A DNA stretch of 64,000 nucleotides, from the NCBI GenBank assembly GCA_029582265.1, contig CM055822.1, forward strand, positions 186,001 to 250,000, read 5' to 3'. The position numbers were made by a program, and so were the translations under genes. Positions within the stretch are counted from its first letter, which is position 1, and each line of letters starts with the position of its first letter. The DNA is from Zoroaster sp. YZ-2022 (taxonomy: Eukaryota; Echinodermata; Asteroidea; Forcipulatida; Zoroasteridae). Below, piece after piece: positions 13,531-25,776 of this stretch. Below the pieces are notes generated by a model. That model was not told the origin of the DNA and searched no databases. It saw only the letters and a program-made list of their open reading frames with translations.

Positions 13531-13935
13531 ATACATGTGAAACGGAGGACACGAAGGTCAAAGTCCGACCTGGGCTATGTGTACATGTACAGTACAATCA
13601 TGTATCGCGCACAATGAGCAGTTGCTGGGCCAACCAATAACCAATTAGAATACGTCTTTGGTTTTTGAATTTAGTATATTAGCATTAATGAGCTCCGCCT
13701 TAGATTTTGGCATGTGCAGAAGCATCAAGGCGCGACGACGAATGGTCACTGATGTACATGTATATTAATGTACATTGTACTAGATGTATATACATATATA
13801 TGTACATGAAGATGTATGTATACAGTATACATATGAATCCGTACACTGTATCCATGTGTGCTGGAGTTTGGATAGCTATAAAGCAGGGCAACATTATGCG
13901 ACCAAACCGTTCCGACGCGCCTTGATCAAGGCTAC
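13531..13935. repeat. Left arm of a dispersed inverted repeat pair
   Basis: Reverse-complementary to 16025-16430, including the stretch around CAAGGCGCGACGACGAATGG and a TGTACATGTAT-rich core. The arms are about 400 bp, diverged by substitutions and small indels, and separated by about 2.1 kb. Confidence 0.75.
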
Positions 13936-14227
13936 GTTATTATCAGTCATTGTGTATACTCTGAAAATTAAGCCAGTGTACTATTTATACTAACCTATAC
14001 ACAGGGTCGGTTCCAGGGTCTCGGAAAAGGGGGGTCACACTCAAAAACGTTTGGTAAATTTATGCTCACGGTTATAAAAGTGGAGTATGTTGGCCCTTTT
14101 ACCCACCTTCCTGGATCCGTCAATGGCTAAACAAATAAAAAGGCATAAACATCTATCGATGTACGAACAATGTGCCTTGAATAATAACCATCCGTCTAGA
14201 AGCCGATCAAAAGGGCCATTATCCATT

Positions 14228-14442
14228 CAGCGGCGTAGCCAGGACTTTTTAAGTGGGGGGGGGGGGGGCACAGGGGGCTTGCTTTTCAGTGGGGGGGGGG
14301 GGGCAGGGGGTATGGGTTTTTCCCTTTTCTTTTTCTTTTCTGTTTTTGGGACACTATCGGGATTTTCGTGGGGGGCACCTGGGGGGCACTGGAAATTTGT
14401 GGGGTCACGTGCCCTCAGGCTCCCCCCGTGGCTACGCTGCTG
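14228..14442. mobile_element. G-rich MITE with CAGCGGCGTAGCCA terminal repeats
   Basis: Starts CAGCGGCGTAGCCAGGAC and ends GTGGCTACGCTGCTG. The interior has long G runs and a TTTTC-rich segment, with the same order of motifs as the element at 36609-36793. Translations across it are G-run artefacts. Confidence 0.7.
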
Positions 14443-14580
14443 TTTCCATTTCAATACTTTAAATGTTTCATGAATTGTTTAATGATGCCATTAGCTGTGG
14501 AAGTAGACATGACTTATACATGATAATGAAGGTTTCGGATGTTTTTAAAGCCATTAATCAATATTATATGAACTGCTAAA

Positions 14581-14600
14581 GAGAGAGAGAGAGAGAGAGT
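14581..14600. repeat. (GA)n microsatellite
   Basis: Ten uninterrupted GA units. Confidence 0.85.
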
Positions 14601-14651
14601 GGAGTATAAAGGTAACATATCAGAGGGTAATGTTCAAAGGGATGGATCCCA

Positions 14652-14835
14652 TTAAAGGATCTATGAAATAACATTTGTTTTCTTGAAAACACAATGAACA
14701 ACATTGTCTCCATTTTGACGTCACTTTTCTACCACTTTTTAATTGCTAAATTGTGGGTGTTTTAATACATATCCAATCCGCATAAACAATTAAATTGTTC
14801 CGATGCATAAAAAAATCATTTCATAGGCTCTTTAA
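14652..14835. mobile_element. 184-bp MITE, TIR TTAAAGGATCTATGAAAT
   Basis: The left end TTAAAGGATCTATGAAAT and the right end ATTTCATAGGCTCTTTAA are inverted repeats (15 of 18 match). The ends resemble those of the 1128-bp element at 41583-42710, so both may belong to one family. Confidence 0.55.
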
Positions 14836-15218
14836 TATGGAAGGGGGCTGAGCCGGGGCGGGAGGGGTGTGGGAGGGTACAGAGTTGTTATAAATCGAGG
14901 CCTCCAATCGACTTGAATCGCAATATTTGGCTCATTACAACTCCATGCAGTCTTACCAACAAATGTTGTACCATGCCTTTAGGGCAGTTATGCTATTTTT
15001 GTTTTAAATATCCGTGTATTTCCTTTTCAATTTGTGGAAAAAGAAAAGTAACATTTTCAAATTATACATTTTTACATGATATTTGCCAGAAATATATTTT
15101 TACAGAAATTAAGTCTCGAAATTAATTTATTGCTGGTATTAACAATACTTTTTAACAAATATAGAATTACTTACCATCCTAAAGGACGTGTAGTATAAAT
15201 GCAAAATAGTAGTTATTG

Positions 15219-15345
15219 CCCTTACGTTTCAAACCTTGCAGGTTCTTTCTCGAAGGCAAAAATATATGAAATAAACATACACAAGAGGGGGGCAGAAGTT
15301 AGTCAGGTGTGAAAGAAACACAAAAGAAGAGGACAAAAGAGGCTA
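15219..15345 (-). mobile_element. Penelope-like element terminal fragment (inverted copy)
   Basis: Its reverse complement carries GAGAAAGAACCTGCAAGG followed by GAAACGTAAGG, and the flanking GCAGAAGTTAGTC stretch matches the copy at 20545-20700 in the opposite orientation. The stem-then-GAAACGT layout resembles the hammerhead-like termini known from Penelope-like retroelements. No reverse transcriptase is present. Confidence 0.4.
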
Positions 15346-15952
15346 AGTCAGGTACTTGGGACCGGACAAAAGTGGGATTAGATGTGAATAGTTACAATGT
15401 GGGCAGGAGAATTAGGCTGGAAGAAGTTTAAGGTAAGTGAAAAGCAAAGAGTCAGACGTGGAGGGGGGGGGGCGGGCGGGATATAACAAAATAGACAAAT
15501 AGACTTACAAACAAATCAAGCTTGTAAGTATTTTCGTCTGTTTTTCATAAGAACTCAGTTATGGAGAATAATGGAGGACCAATTCCACATTAAACTCTAG
15601 CTCTACCCTTCTAAAACAATGGACATGCATATTGCATGTTGCTCTTTGAATATTCTTTTCTTATTATGAAAAAGCCATCAATATTGATGCATGAGTTTTT
15701 ACAGAAAACTACATGTGTAACATGCCATTGAAGCAATGCTTTGTACTGCAACTTTTTTTTCAGCTGAATTTGCATTCAAATCACTGTCAATTGTGCATGC
15801 ATGATTGAATTTCAACCATTTCATTACGAGCTGTGTAGAACATGTCATTCTGTCATTTGCTTTTTGAATTTTTAAAATTCATGCAATACTTGTTGAGATA
15901 TTCTAAAAAATATTAGGTGGAACTTAGAAGTTGTGATGGGTGTATGTATGTT

Positions 15953-16024
15953 GTACATTAACATACATGTACATGTATGTACATGCACATACATGTACAT
16001 ACATGAACATACATGCACATACAT
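15953..16024. repeat. ACATACATGT-rich simple repeat
   Basis: Imperfect tandem ACATACATG/TACATG units directly beside the right arm of the inverted pair. Confidence 0.7.
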
Positions 16025-16430
16025 TGCCTTGATCAAGTCGCGTCGGAATGGTTTGGTCGCATAATTTCGCCCCGCTTCATAGCTATCCAAACTCCTGCAC
16101 ACATGGACATAGTTAGTGTACGGATTCATATGTATACTGTATACATTCATATATCTACATGTACATATTGTAGTACCATGTACATTAATGCACATATACT
16201 GAAAATACAGTGACCATTCGTCGTCGCGCCTTGATACTTCTGTACATGCCAACATTTAAGGCGGAGCTCATTAATGCTAATATACCAAATTTAAAAACCA
16301 AAGACGTTTTCTCAATGGTTATTGGTTGCCCTAGCAACTGCTCGCTGTGCGTGATGTACATGATTGTACTGTGAATGTACACATTGGACTTTGACCTTCG
16401 TGTACTCCGTTTCAGTGTACATGTATACAT
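16025..16430. repeat. Right arm of the dispersed inverted repeat pair
   Basis: Partner of 13531-13935 in opposite orientation; see that entry. Confidence 0.75.
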
Positions 16431-16535
16431 ATGTGACCTGTCACCACAAAATGAGCTTCAAGTCGGAAATTTAAACAATTGAGTTCTTGGTATTTCTGGA
16501 TTCAGTAGAACAAGAGCTTTCCAATGATATGTCAC

Positions 16536-16681
16536 AAACTGAATATCGCCCTCATTCAGAGTCTAGAGAAGGTCACTCACTGGTTCATGTATGCTCGCTG
16601 TGTGTATACGCACGCACAGCGCGCATACATGAACCAATGAGTGACCTTCGTTTGCCTCTGAAAGGGGGCGACCTTCAGTTT
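16536..16681. repeat. Hairpin, about 67-bp arms
   Basis: The left arm starts AAACTGAATATCGCCC and the right arm ends GGGGGCGACCTTCAGTTT. They pair almost along their full length with a GTATACGCAC apex. It is short and non-coding, probably a palindromic MITE. Confidence 0.7.
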
Positions 16682-17398
16682 ACGACGTCATGATATGCAC
16701 AAGGTCTATATTGCGGAACTCGCTGCTATATAGGATTCTAGCCGGTCAATCGTCATCGGGCAAGTTCGGTCGTCAGATCAAGAGGTTAAGACGTCTACAC
16801 TAGTAAGCAGGAGGTCGTGGAGGTCGTCACCTCTCCTATTCCCTTCCTACGCTTGCGTGGCGTGGTATCGATGTATCGGTCGAGCACGTCTGCCTGGGCG
16901 CGTGCCAGCCTGCCTGGCTGGCTGGCTTGGCAGGTGGACATGCATTACTGTAGGCCTATTGGTGGATTCACTTATTTTCAGAATTAAATGCAACTGACAG
17001 CAACGCTGACATCGTCGCATTCAGACTGGTTCCACGTACTGTATGCATGATACATCATCGCATTCAGACTGGTTCCACGTACTGTATGCATGATACATCA
17101 TCGCATTCAGACTGGTTCCACGTACTGTATGCATGATACATCATCGCATTCAGACTGGTTCCACGTACTGTATGCATGATACATCATCGCATTCAGACTG
17201 GTTCCACGTACTGTCTACATGATACATCATCGCATTCAGACTGGTTCCACGTACTGTCTACATGATACATCATCGCATTCAGACTGGTTCCACGTACTGT
17301 ATGCATGATACATCATCGCATTCAGACTGGTTCCACGTACTGTATGCATGATACATCATCGCATTCAGACTGGTTCCACGTACTGTCTACATGATACA

Positions 17399-17773
17399 TT
17401 ATTATTATTATTATTATTATTATTAATCATTTCTGGTAATGAAACCAAGGGATGCCTCAGAAAAGCGCACTTAAGCACTGTAAGCTCGAAAGCCTGAGGA
17501 AACCTGTAAACAAGGGCGCTTGCAATGTGAACCAGAAACACCGGGGTAAACCCCTTACACTTCCACGATAAGTGTTCTGGGTTCTTTTACGTGCATTACT
17601 TAATCTAGTACACGGGACCTACGGCTTAACGTCCCATCCGAAGGACGAAGCAATTATGGTTAAGTATCTTGCTCAAAGACACAAGTGTCACGACCGGGGC
17701 TCGAACCCACACCCTGCTGCTGGCAACACCAGAACTTGAGTTCGGTGCGCTAGACCGCTCGGCCACGACACTC
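17399..17773 (-). mobile_element. tRNA-derived SINE (copy b) inside the minisatellite
   Basis: On the minus strand the head is GTCGTGGCCGAGCGGTCTAG with B box GGTTCGAGCCC, then GTGTCTTTGAGCAAG. The tail is an ATT repeat at 17399-17424. The A and B boxes match RNA polymerase III promoter consensus. The body differs from copy a after the first 150 bases, so it may be a different subfamily. Confidence 0.8.
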
Positions 17774-18626
17774 CACATCACATTCAGACTGGTTCCACGT
17801 ACTGTATGCATGATACATCATCGCATTCAGACTGGTTCCACGTACTGTCTACATGATACATCATCACGTTCAGACTGGTTCCACGTACTGTATGCATGAT
17901 ACATCATCGCATTCAGACTGGTTCCACGTACTGTATGCATGATACATCATCACATTCAGACTGGTTCCACATACTGTATGCATGATACATCATCGCATTC
18001 AGACTGGTTCCACGTACTGTATGCATGATACATCATCGCATTCAGACTGGTTCCACGTACTGTCTACATGATACATCATCACATTCAGACTGGTTCCACG
18101 TACTGTATGCATGATACATCATCGCATTCAGACTGGTTCCACGTACTGTATGCATGATACATCATCACATTCAGACTGGTTCCACGTACTGTATGCATGA
18201 TACATCATCGCATTCAGACTGGTTCCACGAACTGTCTACATGATACATCATCGCATTCAGACTGGTTCCACGAACTGTATGCATGATACATCATCGCATT
18301 CAGACTGGTTCCACGTACTGTCTACATGATACATCATCGCATTCAGACTGGTTCCACGTACTGTATGCATGATACATCATCGCATTCAGACTGGTTCCAC
18401 GTACTGTATGCATGATACATCATCGCATTCAGACTGGTTCCACGTACTGTATGCATGATACATCATCGCATTCAGACTGGTTCCACGTACTGTATGCATG
18501 ATACATCATCGCATTCAGACTGGTTCCACGTACTGTATGCATGATACATCATCGCATTCAGACTGGTTCCACGTACTGTCTACATGATACATCATCACAT
18601 TCAGACTGGTTCCACGTACTGTCTAT

Positions 18627-20003
18627 TTTTTTATTTTAAAACCATCTTTAACGAGGGTAACCCATCCAGCACAGCTGATCATTTGGGGCCCTCATATAAT
18701 ATAAAAATATATCAATATTATACAAAAATTGTTACAGGAGGTACAGATGAATTAATAATAATAAAAAGTCTTAATGGACAATTACATACTAAATAAAACG
18801 TAAAGGACTAAATTGCACAAATAGACCCCCGTCCCAGTCTACCATACTGATTAAAGATAGGACTAAAAGGGAAGATTAAAAATGGAGCAAAAAAAAAGTA
18901 AATTAATTATCAATTGTATACCTACATCTCGGGCAAGACACAAGGTAATCTATGACATAATAATATAAAAAAAATATTACTTCAAACCTTGCCTTCCTTC
19001 AGCAAACGCCTGAATGAAGAATAAGAGTTTGAACGAGTGGTGAAAGGGACACCATTTAAAAAAGAAGGAGCTCTGTAACTAAAACTGTTTTTAAAGATTT
19101 CACATTTAGGTTTGGGAATAATAAAGTTACCATGTGTAATTGCCCGAGTTGTTGGTCGATCGCCAGGCTGGATCGGCTTAAGTCTTTGGCTGAGACAGTC
19201 CGGAGCAACACCAATGGAGGCCTTAAAAGCCTGGCAGGCAAGTTGGAAGTGAATGCGCTGGGCAACTGTCATTGTATTGAGATTACTAAAAAGTAAGTTG
19301 GTGGGTGAAATGGGTGGAAGCTTAAGAACAATGCGAAGTGCTCTATTTTGGAGTTTTTGAATTTTGGAGACAAGAGTGGGTTTGGCACCCCACACCATAC
19401 AGCAGTAGTCTATGTGGGGTAGAACCATGGCATTATATAATAAAAAAGCTGTTGGCTGGTCAACAAATTTTCTTGTTCTGGCGAGCAAAGAAATTGAAGA
19501 ACTTAATTTATTGCAGACTTTTTTCACATGTTCAGAGAAATTTAGTTTGTTGTCCATTAGTATCCCTAAGTGTTTATGAGAATCAACTTGTTGTATTTTT
19601 TGGCCAGAAATAAAAATTTCGAGGGGATTGCTCTTTTTAAGTTTTTGAGCAGTACCAACTAGCATAACTTCTGTTTTTTGAGAATTTAAAATAAGTTTGT
19701 TAGCCTGCAGCCATTTTGTTAAATTAAGAAGATCCGAGTTCAATTTATTTTCAATGAGACTAGTGTTTTTATCACCATAATAAATAAGTGTATCATCTGC
19801 ATACATATCAATGTTGCAGTGATCAAGACATTTTGGCAGGTCATTAATGTACAATGAAAAAAGTAAGGGCCCCAGGATTGATCCCTGAGGTATTCCAGAT
19901 GTTACAGGATTAACTACAGAAAGTTTGGATTTATAACAGACTTGCTGCGTCCTTCCAGATAAATAAGATGCTAGCCAATCAACAGCTGAGGTAGATAATC
20001 CAT
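18627..20003 (-). mobile_element. 5'-truncated non-LTR retrotransposon (LINE, Jockey/CR1-like group)
   Basis: The element sits inside the minisatellite with array sequence on both sides. It carries the second half of a reverse transcriptase, about 355 bases of 3' UTR and an A-rich 3' end next to 18626. The broken edge at 20003 is typical of incomplete reverse transcription. The array resumes at the base where it stopped, so any target duplication is very short. Confidence 0.85.
18982..20003 (-). pseudogene. LINE reverse transcriptase, C-terminal part
   Basis: The open frame encodes about 340 residues of the element. Recognisable RT blocks are SGIPQGSILGPLLFSLYIND, the catalytic YADDT, then LILNSQKTEVMLVG and HKHLGILMDNKLNFS, followed by the C-terminal region of Jockey/CR1-type polyproteins (RALRIVL, ending FRRLLKEGKV). 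The N-terminal RT blocks and any endonuclease are missing, so it cannot be autonomous. No frameshift or stop interrupts what remains, so the insertion is probably young. The first residues of the longest open frame come from the minisatellite and are not part of the protein. Confidence 0.85.
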
Positions 20004-20544
20004 GATACATCATCGCATTCAGACTGGTTCCACGTACTGTATGCATGATACATCATCGCATTCAGACTGGTTCCACGTACTGTCTACATGATATGCATGT
20101 CATTTGAAGTGGTAACTTATTACTGCTCAGGGTCTGACCCGGCGAGAATAAATATGATTAGTTTACACAACGACCTTACAGCGGCCTACCGATTTGACAT
20201 CAACCTTAGTGCGCTGTGGTTTTGCGTTTTCACGAAGAACACAAACTTTAGATAGCCAAGTGCCACTTCGTCAAAACGCAACCCAAGCTTTGTGTACACG
20301 TTTTTAATGATCTAACACAAACATTGTATTTTTCAGCGGTTAATTGCTTGATAATTAAGAACTACAAGAGAGTCCAAAACAAAAACAACATATTTCCATT
20401 AATCAAAAGTTCAGAAGTGACATCAATTCAAAAATATTAATTTTTGATGAAGAAACCGAGTCGTGAAACAGTGACTTGTTTAACAATAATATCGAGGCAA
20501 TTATACAACTATTTTCTCTTTTATATTAAACAAATTAAATTCAG

Positions 20545-20700
20545 TCCCTGACTCTGCCTTCTGTACCTTTTTCTTTTGTGTTCATTTCACACCCGACTAA
20601 CTTCTGCTCATTCTTGTGTTAATGTATGAATGTATCTGTTCTGTCTCATTTTGCCTTTGAGAAAGAACCTGCTAGGTTCGAAACGTAAGGCCAATAACCA
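20545..20700 (+). mobile_element. Penelope-like element terminal fragment with hammerhead-like stem
   Basis: GCCTT, GAGAAA, the stem GAACC-TGCTA-GGTTC, GAAACGT and AAGGC follow in order, so GCCTT can pair with AAGGC around an inner hairpin. This resembles the hammerhead-like motif at the ends of Penelope-like elements, but the core CUGANGA box is not matched well. An inverted copy is at 15219-15345. Confidence 0.4.
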
Positions 20701-22205
20701 TTACTTTAAATTTAATATAATTATAAATAAAACAACTTAATTTATATATAATAACACAAAATGTAATTGATATTTTGTGATATTTCCAACATATTCCGAT
20801 AGTTTATTTTTATTTTTGTTATAACATAGCTATAAGTACGTAAACATGCTCGTTTTCATACTATTGATAAAATATGATTTATGCTGTTTCTCAAAGAGAC
20901 ACTTTAATATATTAAAGGGGATGAACGTTATTGGTTGGCGAAACTGTTTTTACTAATACACTCAGAGATATAGTAAACAAAGGTTAAGTAGAAAAGGTTA
21001 TGTAAACAAAAACTTAATTTAAGTAAAAACACAGTGAAAAATAATACAAATCTATTTTGTAAATGAAAAATACAATACAAATACAAAGAGTAAAAATTTA
21101 ACTTTACCCGAGTTGTGTAAGTTTTACTTATGTTATAAAGAAATTTTACAGTTGTTTAGTAGAATTGTACTATGAAAGTGTACAAAAGACATGATTTTAT
21201 GTAAAGTCCCCATCGAGGCGTGTTACCGTCAAATTCAAGATGGAGAACACGAAGGCGAATAATGCCACAGCAATGGAAGTTTTGTCAACTGATTGAGGCG
21301 GTTGAAGATAAATAATTGTTGAGTAATTAAGCTTTATTGTTCGTCTCATTAGTTATGCCTGAATCGTTTGTGGGATGAGATATCCGCGTGTACATCAGCA
21401 TGCAGCGAGTGGTTTTCACTATGCGTTCACACAAATGTATACAGTGTACTGAAGTCATGTACCATACATTATGCATATACGCCCAGTGACGACCGCTTCG
21501 TACAAGTCATTGTGAAAGTATGTGCATGCATGTAGTGTCGCGGCCACATTTTGGCTTTCTCGTGAAGAATTGAGGCTTACCCTGAACCAGCTAGGTTCAA
21601 ACGTAAGGCCAATAACCATTATTTTAAATTCAATATAATTATAAATAAAACAACTTAATTTATATATAATAACACAAAATGTAATTGATATTTTGTGATA
21701 ATTTATTGTTTCTTTCCAACATATTCCGATAGTTTATTTTTTATTTTTGTTATAACAGCTATAAGTTCGTAAACATGCTCGTTTTCATACTGTTGTAACA
21801 CATGATTTATGCTGTTTCCCACGAGGCGTGTTTTAACGTCAAATTCAAGATGGAGAACACGAAGGCGAATAATGCCACAGCAATGGAAGTTTTGTCAACT
21901 GATTGAGGCGGTTGAAGATAAATAATTGTTGAGTAATTAATTTATATTATTCGTCTCATTAGTTAAGGTTATGCCTGAATCGTTTGTGGGATGAGATATC
22001 CGCGTGTACTCAGCATGCAGCGAGTGGTTTTAACTACACGTTCACACACATGTATACAGTGTACTGCAGTCATGTACCATACATTATGCATATACTATAC
22101 GCACAGCGACGACCGCTTCGTACAAGTCATTGTGAAAGTACGGTGCATGCATGTAGTGTTGCGGCCACATAGTTTTGGCTTCCTCGTGAAGAATTGAGGC
22201 TTAAC
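20680..22205. repeat. Two-copy tandem duplication
   Basis: About 20680-21590 and 21595-22205 share two blocks in the same order (AATATAATTATAAATAAAAC and AGATGGAGAACACGAAGGCG). The second copy lacks about 320 bases present at 20890-21210. No coding region was seen. Confidence 0.75.
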
Positions 22206-22964
22206 CTGAACTAAAGAGAAGAACAATATTTAAAAATTCAACATTTGTTTAACCTTCAAATACCTCAAGTAGTTGAGGAAATCCAGTTGTAACTGGGCCA
22301 GATACAAAACAAAACTCCCATAGGCCCATTACCAAACACTAACGTAAGAAAGACAACATACCCATTACAAATTTTTATACAATTTACGTACAATAGAGGT
22401 AAATATTTTAAAATAAAATTACCAAATATCGCAGTAATACGTTATACATCTGTTAAGTAACATTTTACCCAACGCCTGTTTGGTAAAGTTTTACTTCATT
22501 ATAGGAGGTTCACCGGGAATATCTAAAGCAGGGAAAGATTTTACACAACCTGTGTAATTAATTGTTTCTCTGTATGTATGCTCACTCTCTTTTAATCAAG
22601 ATATACATTAAACTACCAACCGATTCAAGTTTATATACTACGTCGTTGTGTCCTTAACGTAACGAGTGTGTAGCGAAAGTAGTGAACATTTTGTATATAT
22701 TCATTACAAAGTGGAATTTAGGAAAGAAGCCTCCTTCATAAATTCAAAACTTTAACTAATTCTCTTTTCTTCAAAGTAACATGAATTTCTAGGGAAGATT
22801 AATGCGATCAATATTGTTAATAAATTTTGATATTTTTCAATGACCAATTTTATACTCAAGACAAAGACTTCCAACACCAAAAATAAGGCCACCCGAAAAA
22901 CTGCTCTGAAGAATGAATGCATGCCACAGTAATACCTGTGTGATTGTTTGATTCAGTACTTTTC
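22206..22964. other. Spacer upstream of gene 2; no first exon seen
   Basis: AT-rich. I looked for a signal-peptide exon like those at 613 and 29883 and found none. Similarity to the other C units starts only near 22965. Confidence 0.5.
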
Positions 22965-23002
22965 AAGGTTCTCTTTGTTGTTTTATATCTTTTGTTTCGA
23001 AG

Positions 23003-25776
23003 TGGCGGCCAAGGTGTGTTATCTTGATCAAGAGCAGGACCAGAGAGGCAAACTCCGATGGGTAAAGCCGATTGAGCTCAAGGATCACTGCTCATGCACA
23101 AGCATCAGACCAGGCGGCGTTAACATGTATACACCGCAGAGACACTACGAACCACACTACACCGATCATCCACTGTTCACGGATGATCAGGAAAAGAATC
23201 GCATGTATTTCAATTGTCAAGGTGAGCCTTTGAAGAGTGCAATCGTGGTTACAATTAATAAATAAAAATACAAATTACATTATTGGGCTACGTGTCATTG
23301 GTAATATCACGTTAAGCTGAAAGCATAGCCAACTTGGAGTGGAGTATTATGTCACGGGTGCTCTCATTTAGGTCTACAGTTGTAAAAATCAAATTGCAAA
23401 TTAATAAATGGACAAAACATTACTTGTGTCTATAAAAATGCATGGTTAGTTGGGATATATATCAGCATTGAGAAACAATGCTACCCTCTTTCTACTAGTA
23501 CCTGTGATCCAAATTCATTTGAATGTTTCCCCTTTTTCAGAATTCTTCTTTAAAAGAATATCTATAACCAAAGAGCTTCCTTGGGCGGGCCCTGAACCGA
23601 AGTCCGTTGCCACCAGCGTCACAAATGTCTCCCATTGAAAATTTCACATTAGGCCAATTTCACACAAAGTTGCTAAACATCTATAGTTGCTATACCAGAG
23701 GTTCTTCACAGAACCACCTTATTTTAATTAATTTTAATTAATTTATCAAACTTTATCTAGTTTGTTCAGTTGATACGGAGGAGCATCTTGGTATGGAGAA
23801 TGGTGATATCCCAGATGACAGTATCACAGCCTCATCATTTTGGAGGAACAAAGCACAAACTGCACCCAACAGGGCACGACTTAATACTCAAGGTAAAACT
23901 GATATACTAGTTGAATATAATCCTTATATTATAATGAATATTAAGAAACTGCAATCAAAGTGACAGAAGACAAGAAACAAGAAATTAATCCAAAAGGATG
24001 TAAACATTGTGACGGTTGGACAACAGGTCAGAATATATTCGAGATATTTTAGAAATATGAACAAATATTACCATAAATTAAAACCCCCAACATTTTTTCC
24101 AGGTCAGACAGCAAAATACTACACTATAATTATATTAGTAGTTATAAATACAATTGACAATCAGGTACAATATCGGGAAAATATAGTTGAATATTTGAAT
24201 TAAAGATGCATATCTTTATTTTTCGTCAGTTTTGGTTTAAATCTGTACATTTATCTTGTCCTTGTAGAGGTATAAATTAAACTTTCTCTTTAAATGAGTT
24301 ATATCACAAAATAACTGACAGGGACATATATTTATTTTTCTTAATTACATTTCTCTTTGGTATCTTCTTTCTCTTTAATAACTACAAGTAGGTTTATATA
24401 TTATCAGACATTCCACTACAATATTCACTTAGTCATTTGTCCTTCTTGTTTGTCTCTACTTGTTATTTGTCTGTCAGTTAAGTAATAAAGTCAATTCCTT
24501 TTGATGTTTGGTGTTGTAAAGGTGTTCTATGTTAAAGGCACTCCAATACAACCTTTTGCTTACCTGTGCCTCATTACACAATTTTGCATTCTGTATTATA
24601 TTAGCTAAAATATTTGTATGGAAATTATTATAATATTGAAATGAATTGAGAAAGAAACATCAAGCTTTATAAAGTGAATAAATGAATTAATAATACAGCG
24701 TGATAAATTAATTTCTATATCCCCCACAAATGAACAGCGGGGGATACAGGGTGACATAAAATGCGGGCACACACCTAAACGGAAGAATTGTACTGATGGA
24801 AAAAAAGGGGAACATTGTCAAAAAAAGGGGCATTCTGCCACAAATCGTATGTTAAATGACATCCATGGAGCACTTAAACTAAATTAAAATGACAGGCTCC
24901 GTTTACGACAGTCGTATTTATGCATGCATCCACGATATGCAGTGACAGTTCCAGTAACAACTATTAGTTTGACAAATAAATGACCCAAAAATTACCCCAA
25001 AAGTGGTGCCTGGTATCACAATATCTTGCAATTCAAGATATTAATCAGAATTTCAAGACGGTAAAATGAGCACGGAGCATGTATATTTACTGAGTATCTA
25101 TCGTCATATTTGATGTAGGGTTTTTATTATTGGGTAAACAGGTTATGCTGCTGCCTGGTGTGCTGGCAAAGGTGACTCCCAGCCCTGGATACAAGTTGAC
25201 TTCAATACCACGGTATCCATCACTGGTCTGATCACACAAGGTCGTGCCAGCAGTGACGGTACTCACCAATGGGTGAAGACATTCAATGTGTCTATACCAA
25301 GTGATGGCGGTCATCTCTGGAGTTTGATGACCGATACAGACGGTGCACCAATGGAGGCAAGTAATAAAGACTATACACACTGTGGGGACAATTGATGGAT
25401 ATACTTAAATAGAACTTAACAGTAACCCAATTATAACTTTATTTCGTGAACTGTAAAGCAATAGTTCTCATGATTGTGTTGTGAAATGTAATTTTTAAGA
25501 CGGTATTTGTTTGTCTTTGCATGAGTCAAACAATATCATTGTTCTGATAACCAAAAATTTACTATCAATTGCAAACAATCTTCATAACTGTGTTGTATTA
25601 ATAGCATTAAATTATTTTTGTTTGATTGTTAACAGTTCATCGGTAACACTGATGGAGACACTCAGGTGACCACAAGATTCAGGGAGGTACTGTACACTAC
25701 AGCTATTCGCATTCAAGCAACTAGTTGGAACAACCACTGCAGCATGCGGTTTGAAGTAATAGGATGTTATCACTAA
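23003..25776 (+). CDS. FA58C gene 2 (signal-peptide exon not found)
   Basis: Exons 23003-23221, 23770-23892, 25142-25356 and 25636-25776 are all open and phase-consistent (1-1-1-0). Exon 2 encodes a 73-residue N-terminal segment beginning VAAKVCYLDQEQDQRG, with a CSC pair and a last cysteine (MYFNCQG) that starts the FA58C domain. The domain continues LGMENGDIPDDSITASSFW, QPWIQVDF, SITGLITQGR, RFREVLYTTAIRI and ends CSMRFEVIGCYH. Intron 4 has a GC donor. Inferred role: secreted lectin-like protein, as for gene 3. No signal exon is visible within 750 bases upstream, so the gene may be 5'-truncated by the duplication or use a distant first exon; gene 1 and gene 3 first exons would be phase-compatible. 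Confidence 0.75.

Larger units (their letters stand above)
17010..20090. repeat. 43-bp minisatellite, about 31 units, broken by a SINE and a LINE
   Basis: The unit contains CATTCAGACTGGTTCCACG and GTATGCATGATACATCATC with a period of 43. Two main variants alternate (GTATGC or GTCTAC before ATGATACATC). Blocks are about 17010-17398, 17774-18626 and 20004-20090. Frames read through it by other predictions are repeat artefacts. Confidence 0.92.

Noticed and set aside
14087..14473. Glycine-rich 128-residue protein
   Set aside because: G runs inside a MITE; the same artefact appears at 36532-36796.
17690..17773. tRNA gene on the minus strand
   Set aside because: A and B boxes are good, but it is the head of a SINE with body and ATT tail, with a related head in the SINE at 12367.
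17010..20090. CRISPR-like reading of the 43-bp or 15-bp arrays
   Set aside because: Units are contiguous with no spacers, the setting is eukaryotic with spliced genes, and no cas gene is present.
25087..25380. Minus-strand frames opposite FA58C exon 4 (also near 8473, 34138 and 42863)
   Set aside because: They are shadows of the conserved exon on the other strand.
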